This document shows positions 51,067 through 60,564 of a DNA stretch of 64,000 nucleotides, piece by piece. The stretch spans positions 924,501 through 988,500 of the forward strand of contig NZ_JAEANY010000001.1 in NCBI RefSeq assembly GCF_016019885.1, written 5' to 3'. Under the pieces are notes generated by a model. It was not told where the DNA came from and ran no database searches. It was given only the letters and a program-made list of their open reading frames with translations. A program made the translations under genes and the position numbers. The number at the start of each line of letters is the position of its first letter. The stretch's first letter is position 1. Source of the stretch: Aurantiacibacter sediminis. Its GTDB lineage: Bacteria > Pseudomonadota > Alphaproteobacteria > Sphingomonadales > Sphingomonadaceae.

Positions 51067-53409
51067 ATGACAAACGCTCGCCAACTTTTTTGTGCTGCCT
51101 CCATTCTGGCTGTCAGCGCGATGGCCGCTCCTGCCCATGCTCAGGAAGCCGATCCTTCCGACGAAGAAGCGGAAGAGGCTGAGCCTGGCACGATTTTCGT
51201 CACCGCTCGCCGCCGTGAAGAACGCCTGATCGATGTGCCTGTGGCTGTCAGCAGTTTCGGCGAAGAGGAGTTGCAGCGCCGCGGTACTGTCGACATCACC
51301 GATATCGCGCAGATCACGCCGAACACCACGCTGGAAGAATCGCGCGGTACCAATTCGACGCTGTCGGCATTCATCCGCGGCATCGGCCAGCAGGATCCGG
51401 TCTCCGGCTTTGAGCAGGGCGTCGGCATCTATCTGGACGATGTTTACCTCAATCGTCCGCAGGCTGCCGTTCTCGACATCTACGATGTCGAGCGGATCGA
51501 AGTGCTCCGTGGGCCGCAGGGTACGCTTTATGGCCGCAACACCATCGGCGGCGCAGTGAAATATGTGACGCGCGAATTGCCGGACGAAACCTCGCTGCGC
51601 ATTCGCGGAACATATGGGTCCTTCGACCGTGCGGAGGCTGTTGTCACGGCCTCAACGCCGATCACCGATGAAGTGCGCGTGGGCGCCTCTGTCGCGCGTC
51701 TCTCACGCGGCGGTTTCGGTGAAAACCTGACGACGGGCGAAGACAATTACAACAAAGATATCTGGGCGATGCGCGGCACGCTGGAGGTCGGCGGCAATGG
51801 CGCGCCATACCTGCTGCGTTTCTCCGGCGATTACACCCATGATCGCAGCAATGCGCGCGGCGGCTTCCGGCTGATCGAGGGTGTCGCTTCGGGCGCGCCT
51901 GTCCTCGATAATGTATTCGATACGCGCGGCGGGCTTGTCGATCCGGAACAGGATGTGGAGGCCTATGGCTTGGCTGCAAATATTCGGCTGGACCTGTCGG
52001 ACGCGCTAACGCTGCGCTCGATCACCGCCTATCGCACCGATGACAGTGCATCGCCGATCGACTTCGATGCGCTGCCTGCAGTCGACCTCGACGTGCCCGC
52101 TATCTATTCGAATGAACAGGTCAGCCAGGAAATCCAGCTGATCTGGGACGATGGCGGACCTTTCACCGGCCTGCTCGGCGGGTACTATCTTGATGCAAGC
52201 GCGGACACGCAATTTGACGTGCGGCTGTTCACCACGTTCAATGGTTTCACCGCTTTTACCCAGGCAAATGTCGATACCGAAACTTTCGCGGTCTTTGGCG
52301 ACTTTACCTATGATATTACCGAGCAACTGAGCCTCTCGCTTGGTGGCCGCTACACCTGGGATGAGCGGACAGCCGATATTCTGCGCCAAAACTTCCTTGG
52401 CGGCGGTTCGCCGGTTTTCGGCGGCGCGGGCATTCCCTTCGGCTTGCCGAGCACGGATTTCCAGGGCAGTGAGGATTTCAACAAATTCACGCCGCGCGCA
52501 TCACTCAGCTTCCAGCCGACGCCCGATCACACGATCTACGCCAGCTATTCGCAGGGCTTCAAAGGTGGCGGTTTCGATCCGCGCGGCGTCGGCGTGAATG
52601 CGCCTGCTGCAACGCCCGGCGCGCCGACCGATGAAGAAGTCGCCGACTTCCTCAGCTTCGCACCGGAATCGGTCGACAGCTATGAAATCGGCTATAAGGG
52701 CAATCTGCTCGGCGATGCGGTCTATGTCGCTTTTGCCGGTTTCTATGCCGATTACACCGATGTCCAGATCCCCGGCTCGGTCGCCTGTAACGTCGGCGGC
52801 ATCCAGACATTCTGCGGCGTTGTCACCAACGCCGGTTCTGCCGAATTCATGGGAGTTGAGTTCGAAACCAACGCACGGCTTGCCGAGGACCTGCTGGGGT
52901 CCGGCGATGAGCTGCGCTTTATCGGCTCGCTTGGCTGGATTGATGCAGAATATACCGAATACATCACCAATATCGGCGGCGTGCCGACCGATGTGTCCGA
53001 CTTCCGCGAGGTGCAAAACACGCCGGAATGGAGCGGCAGCGCGACGCTTGGCTACACCACGCCGGTCGGCAATGGCGATCTCTATCTTGGCAGCACGGTG
53101 TCGTTCCGCAGCGCGACAACGCAATTCGAAATCGCGAACCCATTCCTCGACCAGGATGGCTACGCCCTCGTGGATGCCAGCATCGTCTACAATGATGATC
53201 GCGGCTTCAGCATCGGCCTTTACGGACGCAATCTGACCGATCACGAATATCGCACATCGGGCTACACTTTTATCGCGATCAACCCGACCACCGGTGAGCC
53301 GATCCTGACCAATGGTGAGCCGACCCCGAACCTTGGCACCGAAGGCACGCTGACGGCATTCTACGGGAACCCACGCCAGGTCTACGTGACGGCAACGATC
53401 GAATTCTGA
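51067..53409 (+). CDS. TonB-dependent receptor
   Basis: A 780-residue outer-membrane receptor. Signal ends AAPAHAQ. The plug (residues about 55-170) has VPVAVSSFGEEELQ, IRGIGQQDP and VERIEVLRGPQGTLYGRNTIGGAV. A 22-strand barrel follows, with TonB box region likely TIFVTARRRE, and a terminal Phe (TATIEF). It belongs to the sphingomonad group that often pairs with hydrolases and spinster transporters. First gene of an operon with hydrolase and MFS. Confidence 0.94.
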   Translation: MTNARQLFCAASILAVSAMAAPAHAQEADPSDEEAEEAEPGTIFVTARRREERLIDVPVAVSSFGEEELQRRGTVDITDIAQITPNTTLEESRGTNSTLSAFIRGIGQQDPVSGFEQGVGIYLDDVYLNRPQAAVLDIYDVERIEVLRGPQGTLYGRNTIGGAVKYVTRELPDETSLRIRGTYGSFDRAEAVVTASTPITDEVRVGASVARLSRGGFGENLTTGEDNYNKDIWAMRGTLEVGGNGAPYLLRFSGDYTHDRSNARGGFRLIEGVASGAPVLDNVFDTRGGLVDPEQDVEAYGLAANIRLDLSDALTLRSITAYRTDDSASPIDFDALPAVDLDVPAIYSNEQVSQEIQLIWDDGGPFTGLLGGYYLDASADTQFDVRLFTTFNGFTAFTQANVDTETFAVFGDFTYDITEQLSLSLGGRYTWDERTADILRQNFLGGGSPVFGGAGIPFGLPSTDFQGSEDFNKFTPRASLSFQPTPDHTIYASYSQGFKGGGFDPRGVGVNAPAATPGAPTDEEVADFLSFAPESVDSYEIGYKGNLLGDAVYVAFAGFYADYTDVQIPGSVACNVGGIQTFCGVVTNAGSAEFMGVEFETNARLAEDLLGSGDELRFIGSLGWIDAEYTEYITNIGGVPTDVSDFREVQNTPEWSGSATLGYTTPVGNGDLYLGSTVSFRSATTQFEIANPFLDQDGYALVDASIVYNDDRGFSIGLYGRNLTDHEYRTSGYTFIAINPTTGEPILTNGEPTPNLGTEGTLTAFYGNPRQVYVTATIEF

Positions 53410-53435
53410 TCCCCACGCGGGATCGGGACAGAGTG

Positions 53436-54296
53436 ATGCGCGAGTTTCGCGAACACCGATACCAGAGCGGGTGCGGACAGCTGACCCTGTTCGCACGCGA
53501 CTCTGGCGGGCATGGCAAGCCGCTGCTGCTTATGCACGGGCTGACGCGCAATAGTGCCGACTTTGAGCCGCTGGCAGAGCATCTCGCGCCCGGATACCGC
53601 CTGATCATCCCCGATCAGCGGGGGCGAGGACTGTCTGACTACGATAAGGACCCGGCGAATTACCGCCCTGACATCTACGCGCAGGATATGTTCGCGCTGC
53701 TGGCTTCGCTGGACATTGGTTCGACCGGTATCGTCGGCACCTCGATGGGCGGCCTGATCGCGCTTACCATGAATGCGATGAAGCCCGATGCTTTCCCAGC
53801 AATCATCTTCAACGATGTTGGGCCAGAACTGGCGCTGCCGGGACTGGAGCGGATCGCAAGCTATGTCGGGAACGACACTGTTTTCGCCGATTGGGACGAA
53901 GCGGCGAAAGCATGCGCAGTGACGAATGGCGAAGCTTTTCCGGAATTCTCTGACGATGATTGGCGGGCTTGGGCGGGGCGCACTTGCCGCAAACTGCCCG
54001 ATGGTCGCATCGCTTTCGCCTATGACAAAGCGATTGCGAGCGGCTTCGCCAATCTGGGCGAGGCGCCGAAGCCCGATCTTTGGCCAGTCTGGCAAATGCT
54101 CGGCGAGACCCCGGTGCTTGTTGTTCGTGGCGCCGTGTCCGATCTATTGTCCAAGGAGACGCTCAATCTTATGGAAGCGCGGCATGCTGGGCCGTTTTCC
54201 AGTGCGGAAGTGCCGTCACGTGGCCATGCGCCTTTGCTGGATGAGCCAGAGGCGGTATCGGCAATCACAACATTTCTCGGCGAGCATTATTCATGA
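53436..54296 (+). CDS. Alpha/beta hydrolase
   Basis: A 286-residue hydrolase without a signal peptide. LLLMHGLTRNSADFEPLAEHL begins the fold, nucleophile Ser in GIVGTSMGGLIAL, catalytic His in SRGHAPLLDEPEAV. An acid is expected around LVVRGAVSDLLS. GTG 53433 immediately before the ATG is an alternative start. The stop overlaps the MFS start (ATGA). It could open or deesterify the compound imported by the receptor (inference). Confidence 0.85.
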   Translation: MREFREHRYQSGCGQLTLFARDSGGHGKPLLLMHGLTRNSADFEPLAEHLAPGYRLIIPDQRGRGLSDYDKDPANYRPDIYAQDMFALLASLDIGSTGIVGTSMGGLIALTMNAMKPDAFPAIIFNDVGPELALPGLERIASYVGNDTVFADWDEAAKACAVTNGEAFPEFSDDDWRAWAGRTCRKLPDGRIAFAYDKAIASGFANLGEAPKPDLWPVWQMLGETPVLVVRGAVSDLLSKETLNLMEARHAGPFSSAEVPSRGHAPLLDEPEAVSAITTFLGEHYS

Positions 54297-55570
54297 GCAC
54301 CCAAGCATCGGCCAAGCCGGATCCCAACCGCAACACGGTGCTGGTGATGCTGCTGGTGGTCTACATCTTCAATTTCGTGGACCGGCAAATCCTTTCGATC
54401 CTGGCAGCGCCGATACAAGAGGATTTGCAGCTGGATGATGGCGAAATGGGGCTGCTGGGCGGTTTCGCCTTTGCGTTGCTCTATTCGACGGTGGCTGTGC
54501 CGCTTGCGGCGCTTGCCGACCGCACCAGCCGCAGCTGGGTGATTGCCATATCGCTCGCCGCATGGAGCGGCTTTACAGCGCTTTGCGGGCTTGCGCAGAA
54601 TTTCTGGCACATCTTCCTCGCGCGGCTTGGGGTCGGCATCGGGGAAGCAGGAGGTGTCGCGCCATCCTATGCACTGATCGGCGATTATTTCCCCAGCGAA
54701 CAGCGGGCGCGGGCGCTGTCATTCTATTCGCTCGGCATTCCGCTCGGCTCGGGCCTTGGCGTGATGCTCGGCGGTTATATTGCGTCGACAGTCGATTGGC
54801 GCGTCGCTTTCTTCACAGTCGGTCTGCTCGGCGTCGCGATCGTCCCGATCTTCAAACTGCTGGTTCGTGACAAGCAGAAGCCGAAAGTGAGTGCTGACAA
54901 TCCCAGCACTGTCGCCCCAATGCCTGCGTTGAAGGAAACAGCAGGCGTGCTCGCGCGCAAGAAGAGCTTTTGGTTTCTCTCCTTCGGTGCAGCCATGTCC
55001 TCCATGCTCGGTTACGGCATCGCCTTCTGGCTGCCGAGCCTTCTGATCCGCAGCTTCGGTTTCGATCTGGTCCAGGCATCGCAGTTCTTCGGAGCAATCC
55101 TGCTTCTCGGCGGTGTGGTCGGCGTGCTGGCAGGCGGCGTTTTGGCAGACAGGCTGGGCGGGCGAGATCGCGCATTCTACGCATGGGTGCCGGGCGTAGC
55201 CTTCTTCCTTGGCGCGCCGCTTTTTGCCGCAGGGATCACGAGCGCGGAATGGCAAATCGCCTTCGTGCTGTTCCTGTTGCCGCAGGCACTGGCTTATATC
55301 TGGCTCGGCCCCGTCCTCTCCGCGATCCAACATTTGGTTGTGCCCGCTGCGCGTTCGACAGCCTCTGCACTGTTCCTGCTCATCAACAATCTGATCGGCC
55401 TTGGCGGCGGTATTTATGCGCTCGGCGCAGTGTCCGATTTCCTGACCCCGACTTACGGAGACGAAGCGCTTCGCTATTCGATGCTATATTCGCTGGTTCT
55501 TTATGGCGGGGCGGCGCTGCTGATGGCCCTTGCCGGACCGGCCCTGCGCAAGGACTGGGTCGCCGAGTAG
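54293..55570 (+). CDS. Spinster-type MFS transporter
   Basis: A 425-residue transporter with about 12 helices. FNFVDRQILSILAAPIQEDL is typical of the spinster subfamily, with the A-motif ALADRTSRSW. The last gene of the uptake operon. Substrate is unknown; partners suggest an aromatic or terpenoid-like compound (weak inference). Confidence 0.88.
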   Translation: MSTQASAKPDPNRNTVLVMLLVVYIFNFVDRQILSILAAPIQEDLQLDDGEMGLLGGFAFALLYSTVAVPLAALADRTSRSWVIAISLAAWSGFTALCGLAQNFWHIFLARLGVGIGEAGGVAPSYALIGDYFPSEQRARALSFYSLGIPLGSGLGVMLGGYIASTVDWRVAFFTVGLLGVAIVPIFKLLVRDKQKPKVSADNPSTVAPMPALKETAGVLARKKSFWFLSFGAAMSSMLGYGIAFWLPSLLIRSFGFDLVQASQFFGAILLLGGVVGVLAGGVLADRLGGRDRAFYAWVPGVAFFLGAPLFAAGITSAEWQIAFVLFLLPQALAYIWLGPVLSAIQHLVVPAARSTASALFLLINNLIGLGGGIYALGAVSDFLTPTYGDEALRYSMLYSLVLYGGAALLMALAGPALRKDWVAE

Positions 55571-55664
55571 CCAAGTTTCACACGTAACTAATTTGGTTGG
55601 CAAGCGAGCGCGGCTGGCTTAGGTCTGCGCCTTCCTTTTGGTCGGCACATGGCGGCGTGCAGCA

Positions 55665-57044
55665 ATGCTTTCGGTACTCGATATCTTCAAAGTCGGCCTC
55701 GGCCCGTCGAGCTCCCACACGGTGGGCCCGATGCGGGTGGGCCTTCGCGTTATCGAGGACGCGAAAGCTTCGGGCAGCTTCGATGCGGTGCGCCGCGCCC
55801 ATATCAGCCTGCACGGATCGCTCGCGCTCACCGGGGTTGGGCACGGCGTGGACAAGGCCTGCATCCTTGGCCTTGCCGGATATGAGCCCGACAAGGTTGC
55901 ACCGGATGAGGCGGATAAAGTCGTTCGCGAAGTGCGCGAAACGAAACGCCTGACGCTCGGCGGCGCGCGTGAGATTGGTTTCGACCCGGCCAAAGACATC
56001 GATTTGCGATCCGACATCATCCCTGAAATTCATCCGAACGAGATGCGCATTCGGCTCTACGATGCTGCGGATGAAGTGCTTCTAGACGTGACCTATTATT
56101 CGGTAGGCGGCGGCTTCATCGCGAGCGAGCGCCAATTGCGCAACCCGGCAGAAGACGATCTGATCTCAGTCGGACCGAAACCGGTCTACGCTTTCGGCTC
56201 CGCCAAGGAACTGTTGGAGCTATGCGCAAGCAACGATCTTTCGATCGAGGAGCTTGTGCTCGCAAACGAAGATTGCATGCGCCCGCGTGAGGAAACGCTC
56301 GCCGGGATCGATCATATCTGGGATGTCATGCGTGCTTGCATCGAGCGGGGACTGACCACGCCCGGTCAGTTGCCCGGCGGTCTCAATGTCAAACGCCGCG
56401 CTCCGCAATTGTTTGAGCGGTTGGAAGCAACGCCGGGCGCCAATGAAAGCGAGCGAATTTTCGACTGGCTCAACGTCTATGCCATGGCGGTGAACGAGGA
56501 AAACGCTGTGGGTGGCCGGGTCGTGACGGCGCCTACCAATGGCGCGGCAGGCATCATCCCTGCCGTGTTGAAACACTATTGCGAGACCACTGGCTGCAGC
56601 ACGCGCGAAGCGAGCCGACGCTTTCTTGTGACAGGTGCCGGTATTGGCATTCTTTACAAGCAGCGCGCGTCAATTTCCGGTGCAGAAATGGGCTGCCAGG
56701 GCGAAGTCGGCGTCGCTTGCTCCATGGCTGCAGCGGGCCTCGCTGCGATCTGGGGCGGTACTCCTGCACAGATCGAACATGCTGCAGAAATCGGGATGGA
56801 GCATAATCTCGGCCTCACCTGCGACCCCGTGGGCGGGCTGGTGCAGATCCCCTGTATCGAGCGCAATGCCGTGGGTGCGGTGAAAGCCGTAAACGCCGCG
56901 CGCCTCGCTCTCGTCGCTTCCGATCAACCATGCGTATCACTCGATCAGGTCATCGAGACGATGCGCCAGACCGGCCTCGACATGTCGAGCAAGTACAAGG
57001 AAACCAGCCAGGGCGGGCTCGCGGTAAACGTAATCGAATGCTGA
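55665..57044 (+). CDS. sdaA: L-serine ammonia-lyase, iron-sulfur type
   Basis: Single-chain [4Fe-4S] L-serine dehydratase, 459 residues: serine to pyruvate and ammonia. The beta domain shows [18 protein letters not shown]; the alpha domain has the cluster cysteines in [21 protein letters not shown] and [18 protein letters not shown] 55665 is preferred over the GTG-type start at 55638. It follows the MFS gene with a 94-base gap and converges with the surface operon. Confidence 0.95.
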   Translation: MLSVLDIFKVGLGPSSSHTVGPMRVGLRVIEDAKASGSFDAVRRAHISLHGSLALTGVGHGVDKACILGLAGYEPDKVAPDEADKVVREVRETKRLTLGGAREIGFDPAKDIDLRSDIIPEIHPNEMRIRLYDAADEVLLDVTYYSVGGGFIASERQLRNPAEDDLISVGPKPVYAFGSAKELLELCASNDLSIEELVLANEDCMRPREETLAGIDHIWDVMRACIERGLTTPGQLPGGLNVKRRAPQLFERLEATPGANESERIFDWLNVYAMAVNEENAVGGRVVTAPTNGAAGIIPAVLKHYCETTGCSTREASRRFLVTGAGIGILYKQRASISGAEMGCQGEVGVACSMAAAGLAAIWGGTPAQIEHAAEIGMEHNLGLTCDPVGGLVQIPCIERNAVGAVKAVNAARLALVASDQPCVSLDQVIETMRQTGLDMSSKYKETSQGGLAVNVIEC

Positions 57045-57069
57045 CCGCTGCCCCCGCTGGCAACGTGCT

Positions 57070-60000
57070 CTAGAACCGGCCGAGAAGGTTCAGGAACGGC
57101 CCGTGACTGGTGTAGCTCTGGTCGGTCAGGTCGTCCGAGAAATCGGACCAAGAATAGCCCACGCCGACTTTCACTTCATCGCCGATATGGCGATAGATCG
57201 CGCCCAGCGCACCAAGGCGGAGATCGTCCGCCTGTGTCACCCAGAGGGCGCGTCCTTCAGCCAGTACGTCCCATTCGCGCAGCACGTTGTAGTCGAAACG
57301 GACCACCGCAAGATGCGCATCGGAGCTGACGAATTCGTCCGAATTCCGACCCAGAGATACGCGCCCATGGCGATAGCCGTAGCGCGTGCCCAGCGTCAGG
57401 CGATCGGTCAGATCGAAATTGAAGTCGGCACTGAAGATCGCGCTCACCTGCTTGGGACTTTGGACTTCGCCTGATCCGGTGATCTGGCCGACAGGGCCGA
57501 GATCTTCGAAATACTGGAAGCGGATGATGCCGTTAACCCGTTCATTGTTGATCGGACGATAGGCGAAACCGGCAATGGCTTCGGTAAATTCCGCGGCGCG
57601 GATCGACGTGCCGTCATTGTCGGCACGAGCGAGATTGAACTGGCCGACAAAGCGCCAGTCAGGGGCCACCGCATAGCTGAGATTGTTGCGCAGCAGCCAG
57701 ACTGTCTGTTCGCCGCCTACGAAAGCGCCGCCATCCTCATGACGAATTTCAATCGCGGAGCCTGCACGGAAATCTTCAGCCTGATAGCCGATGGATAGCG
57801 ATCCGGCCGTGCGGCGGAAAACGCCCGTGGTCGGGTCTTCAATCCGGCCGTTTTCGAATGTGCCGGTGATGCTGACATGCTCGCTCGGATCGAATTGCAG
57901 GCCAAAGCTGCGGCTGAGTGTTGGGGCATCTGCGCCCACGCTGACGCGGTTCTCGCCGAAGACCGAAAGCGCATCGCTGTAGCGATGGCGCGCGCCTACA
58001 ACCAAAGCGCCGCCTGGGCGACCGGTAAAGAGATTTTGGGGCTCGATGCCGGTATCGGTGCGATCGGCGAGCAGGGTGTAACCGACATAGGCTTCGGACC
58101 CATCGCCAAGGCGATGATTGAGCTGCACGTCCGCACCAAGGCCACCATCGCCGCCAGACACTTCGCTGGTGAGGGACAGGCGATCGGTCAGCTCTGCAGT
58201 TACGCCGCCGCCGACACGATTGTTTCGTGCACGGGTCGCGTCGCGGTCCAGCGTGGCCTGGCCGAATGCGTGGACCGCCCAATTGCTGTTCGCAGGGTCG
58301 TATTCCAGTTCGACTGCGCCGTCCGTCCGGCTGCCTTCCTGTACTGCATTCAAAAGAACGCCGGGTGAAAGGTCGTCATGGCGCAGGCCGAAGCTCGCGG
58401 TCAGCTGGCCGCTCGCAATGGCAAAGCGGTTCGACAGGTCGAGCTCTGCGGTGGTGTTACTGCCGCGCGTATCCGCATCGAAATGATCGAAGGAGCCGCG
58501 CACCTGGCCGGTTTCTCCAATCGGGATTTCGGCAGCAATGCCCCAGCGTTCGGTCGCTTCCGGACTGAGACGACCGGCAGATGAGAAGCCTGCGTCGAGA
58601 TGCTCGAAGAAGCCGCTCACGGTCCCAAGGTCGCCCTGCCGCTCGGACAATTCGGCGATGTTCACACCAACTTCTGCGCGATAAGCCTGGGCAGTCGTAT
58701 CCGCGCCGGGATTCGCGATGTCGGTGAATGAGAGGCCGCCATCGATGGAATTGGACTGGGCGAAACCCTGCCCATCGCTCTGCGCGATTTCTGCCCGTAG
58801 GAAAGTGCCTGCAGTCAGTCTCAGCAGCGCGTCGGCTCCGATCAGGGTCTGGTCGGCTTCATTGACGGTATCACGCTGGGCAATCGCTCCGATGCGCAGC
58901 GTGTCGGCCAGCCACATGGTCCCGCGGCCACCAATGGTGTAGCCATCAAGATCCCCCACGGCAGGCGTGTATTCATAGCGGACGACCAGCACTGGGACAT
59001 CGCCGGCAGCGCTGCCTTCGCGTACGGTCCCGCCCGAATTGTAAGTCGACGCAAGCGGACGCAGCAAGGTCAACCGACCGTTGAACGGGTCGAAATCGTA
59101 GTCCTGCCGCGGGTTGAGGTCATGCGCTTCTACCACAAGGCCGGTTTCCCGGTCACGGATTTCAACGCGCACACGCTCCGACCCGACAGTCACATCCTGT
59201 CGCTGCAGGAAGTACAGCGAGCCGCCCGTGCCGCGGAACTCCTCGCGCGCCGGCACAGTCCCCGGATCGGAGGCAAAGGCCAGCAATTGCGCATTGCGCT
59301 CACCAAAGCTGGTTGTGCCAGCAGAATTGATATCGACGAGAGCGCCGAATAGCCCGCGATCTAGCTGCACAAGATCGGTCCCCGTCGCCTGAGCGACAAA
59401 GTTGCCGATCACGCCCTGGCTGAGGCCATTTTCCACTCGGACGTAGAAGCGGCCCTGTGTCGGCGCATCCTCGACCAGCGTCGAATCGTCGCCATAGGTG
59501 GGATAATATTGCTCTGAATTGAGACGGCGCAGCAGCTGGCGCGGATCCTTGCGATCTATGTTTGACAGCAGATCCTGCACCAGGGCCTCGCCCGTATCGA
59601 GCGCAGCAGTCATTTCCCAATCGCCGCCCAGCGGACCGTTGGCGTAAAAGGCCGCGCGGCCAATCGCATAGTCGCCGTCCGCCAGCGTCGATCCGCTGAC
59701 ATCCTGCGCGGGGCCGCTTGCCCAGCTTGTGCCGATCGTCACTTCACCTTGACCGACGATGAACCAGTCATCGCTATCGCTGGTGACATTGCGCAGAGCG
59801 GCGAAACGCATTTCCTCATCATCGCCGATGGCGATCATGATTGTTTCGGTGCCCTCAGGCACGATCTGCTCGCTGACGAAGCGGCCGTTGTCATCGACAG
59901 GGACGATCTGTTCTCCGACGCGGACGATATCCGTTTCGGGTGCGGCATTGCCGGTCACGGTGACGGTGACAGTGCGGGGCTGGCGAATGGTGCGGGTCGC

Positions 60001-60564
60001 GGCTTCGTCTTGCGTCCCGAACAGGGGGCGGCTGGGGGGAGCATCGGCTGCCGGACGCTCGTCGAGCACCGTCAGTTCCTGCGCTTCGGTCTCGTCGAAC
60101 TGGCCTTCGCTGTCGAAGACGCGCAAGACGTAGAACATCTCCTGCTGGGTATCGTCACCGACCATCCAGCGCGCGAAACCGTTTTCGCCAACCGCGATGG
60201 TTTCAACAGGCTCACCCGACGGACTCATGCCCGCTTCGAAAATGCGGATTTCGCTGCGCACGATCAGAGCCGGATAATTGGTATAGGAAACGAAAGTTGC
60301 CTCGTCTCCACGCACCACGATGCGGACGCTTTCTGCAAGGCCGACGGCCAGGACCGGATCGATCTGACCAGAGTCCACGCGCACTTCGATATCATGATCG
60401 AACACGAGAGCGCTGTCGCTTTGCTGCTCGCCCGTGCTGATAGTGAGCCCGTCTTGCGGATCGGCATGCGCCATCGCCGGGGTTGCAAGCGTCAGGATTG
60501 CAAGACCCGAAACGCCCGACATAAGCCTTGCCGCTTTGGTGGAGGAGATTGTCATCTTGGTCAT
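57070..60564 (-). CDS. Large protein with beta-rich periplasmic part and barrel-like C terminus
   Basis: A 1164-residue protein. Signal peptide ends MAHADPQ. Residues to about 550 hold beta-sandwich segments (for example IEVRVDSGQIDPVLAVGLAE and VTVTVTGNAAPETDIVRVGE). The C-terminal 550 residues are regularly alternating amphipathic strands ending in Phe (FLNLLGRF), the pattern of an outer-membrane barrel. The ATG overlaps the stop of the upstream DUF11 gene (ATGA). I know similar arrangements in sphingomonads but no defined function. It could export or anchor the DUF11 proteins. Confidence 0.7.
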   Translation of the reverse strand: MTKMTISSTKAARLMSGVSGLAILTLATPAMAHADPQDGLTISTGEQQSDSALVFDHDIEVRVDSGQIDPVLAVGLAESVRIVVRGDEATFVSYTNYPALIVRSEIRIFEAGMSPSGEPVETIAVGENGFARWMVGDDTQQEMFYVLRVFDSEGQFDETEAQELTVLDERPAADAPPSRPLFGTQDEAATRTIRQPRTVTVTVTGNAAPETDIVRVGEQIVPVDDNGRFVSEQIVPEGTETIMIAIGDDEEMRFAALRNVTSDSDDWFIVGQGEVTIGTSWASGPAQDVSGSTLADGDYAIGRAAFYANGPLGGDWEMTAALDTGEALVQDLLSNIDRKDPRQLLRRLNSEQYYPTYGDDSTLVEDAPTQGRFYVRVENGLSQGVIGNFVAQATGTDLVQLDRGLFGALVDINSAGTTSFGERNAQLLAFASDPGTVPAREEFRGTGGSLYFLQRQDVTVGSERVRVEIRDRETGLVVEAHDLNPRQDYDFDPFNGRLTLLRPLASTYNSGGTVREGSAAGDVPVLVVRYEYTPAVGDLDGYTIGGRGTMWLADTLRIGAIAQRDTVNEADQTLIGADALLRLTAGTFLRAEIAQSDGQGFAQSNSIDGGLSFTDIANPGADTTAQAYRAEVGVNIAELSERQGDLGTVSGFFEHLDAGFSSAGRLSPEATERWGIAAEIPIGETGQVRGSFDHFDADTRGSNTTAELDLSNRFAIASGQLTASFGLRHDDLSPGVLLNAVQEGSRTDGAVELEYDPANSNWAVHAFGQATLDRDATRARNNRVGGGVTAELTDRLSLTSEVSGGDGGLGADVQLNHRLGDGSEAYVGYTLLADRTDTGIEPQNLFTGRPGGALVVGARHRYSDALSVFGENRVSVGADAPTLSRSFGLQFDPSEHVSITGTFENGRIEDPTTGVFRRTAGSLSIGYQAEDFRAGSAIEIRHEDGGAFVGGEQTVWLLRNNLSYAVAPDWRFVGQFNLARADNDGTSIRAAEFTEAIAGFAYRPINNERVNGIIRFQYFEDLGPVGQITGSGEVQSPKQVSAIFSADFNFDLTDRLTLGTRYGYRHGRVSLGRNSDEFVSSDAHLAVVRFDYNVLREWDVLAEGRALWVTQADDLRLGALGAIYRHIGDEVKVGVGYSWSDFSDDLTDQSYTSHGPFLNLLGRF

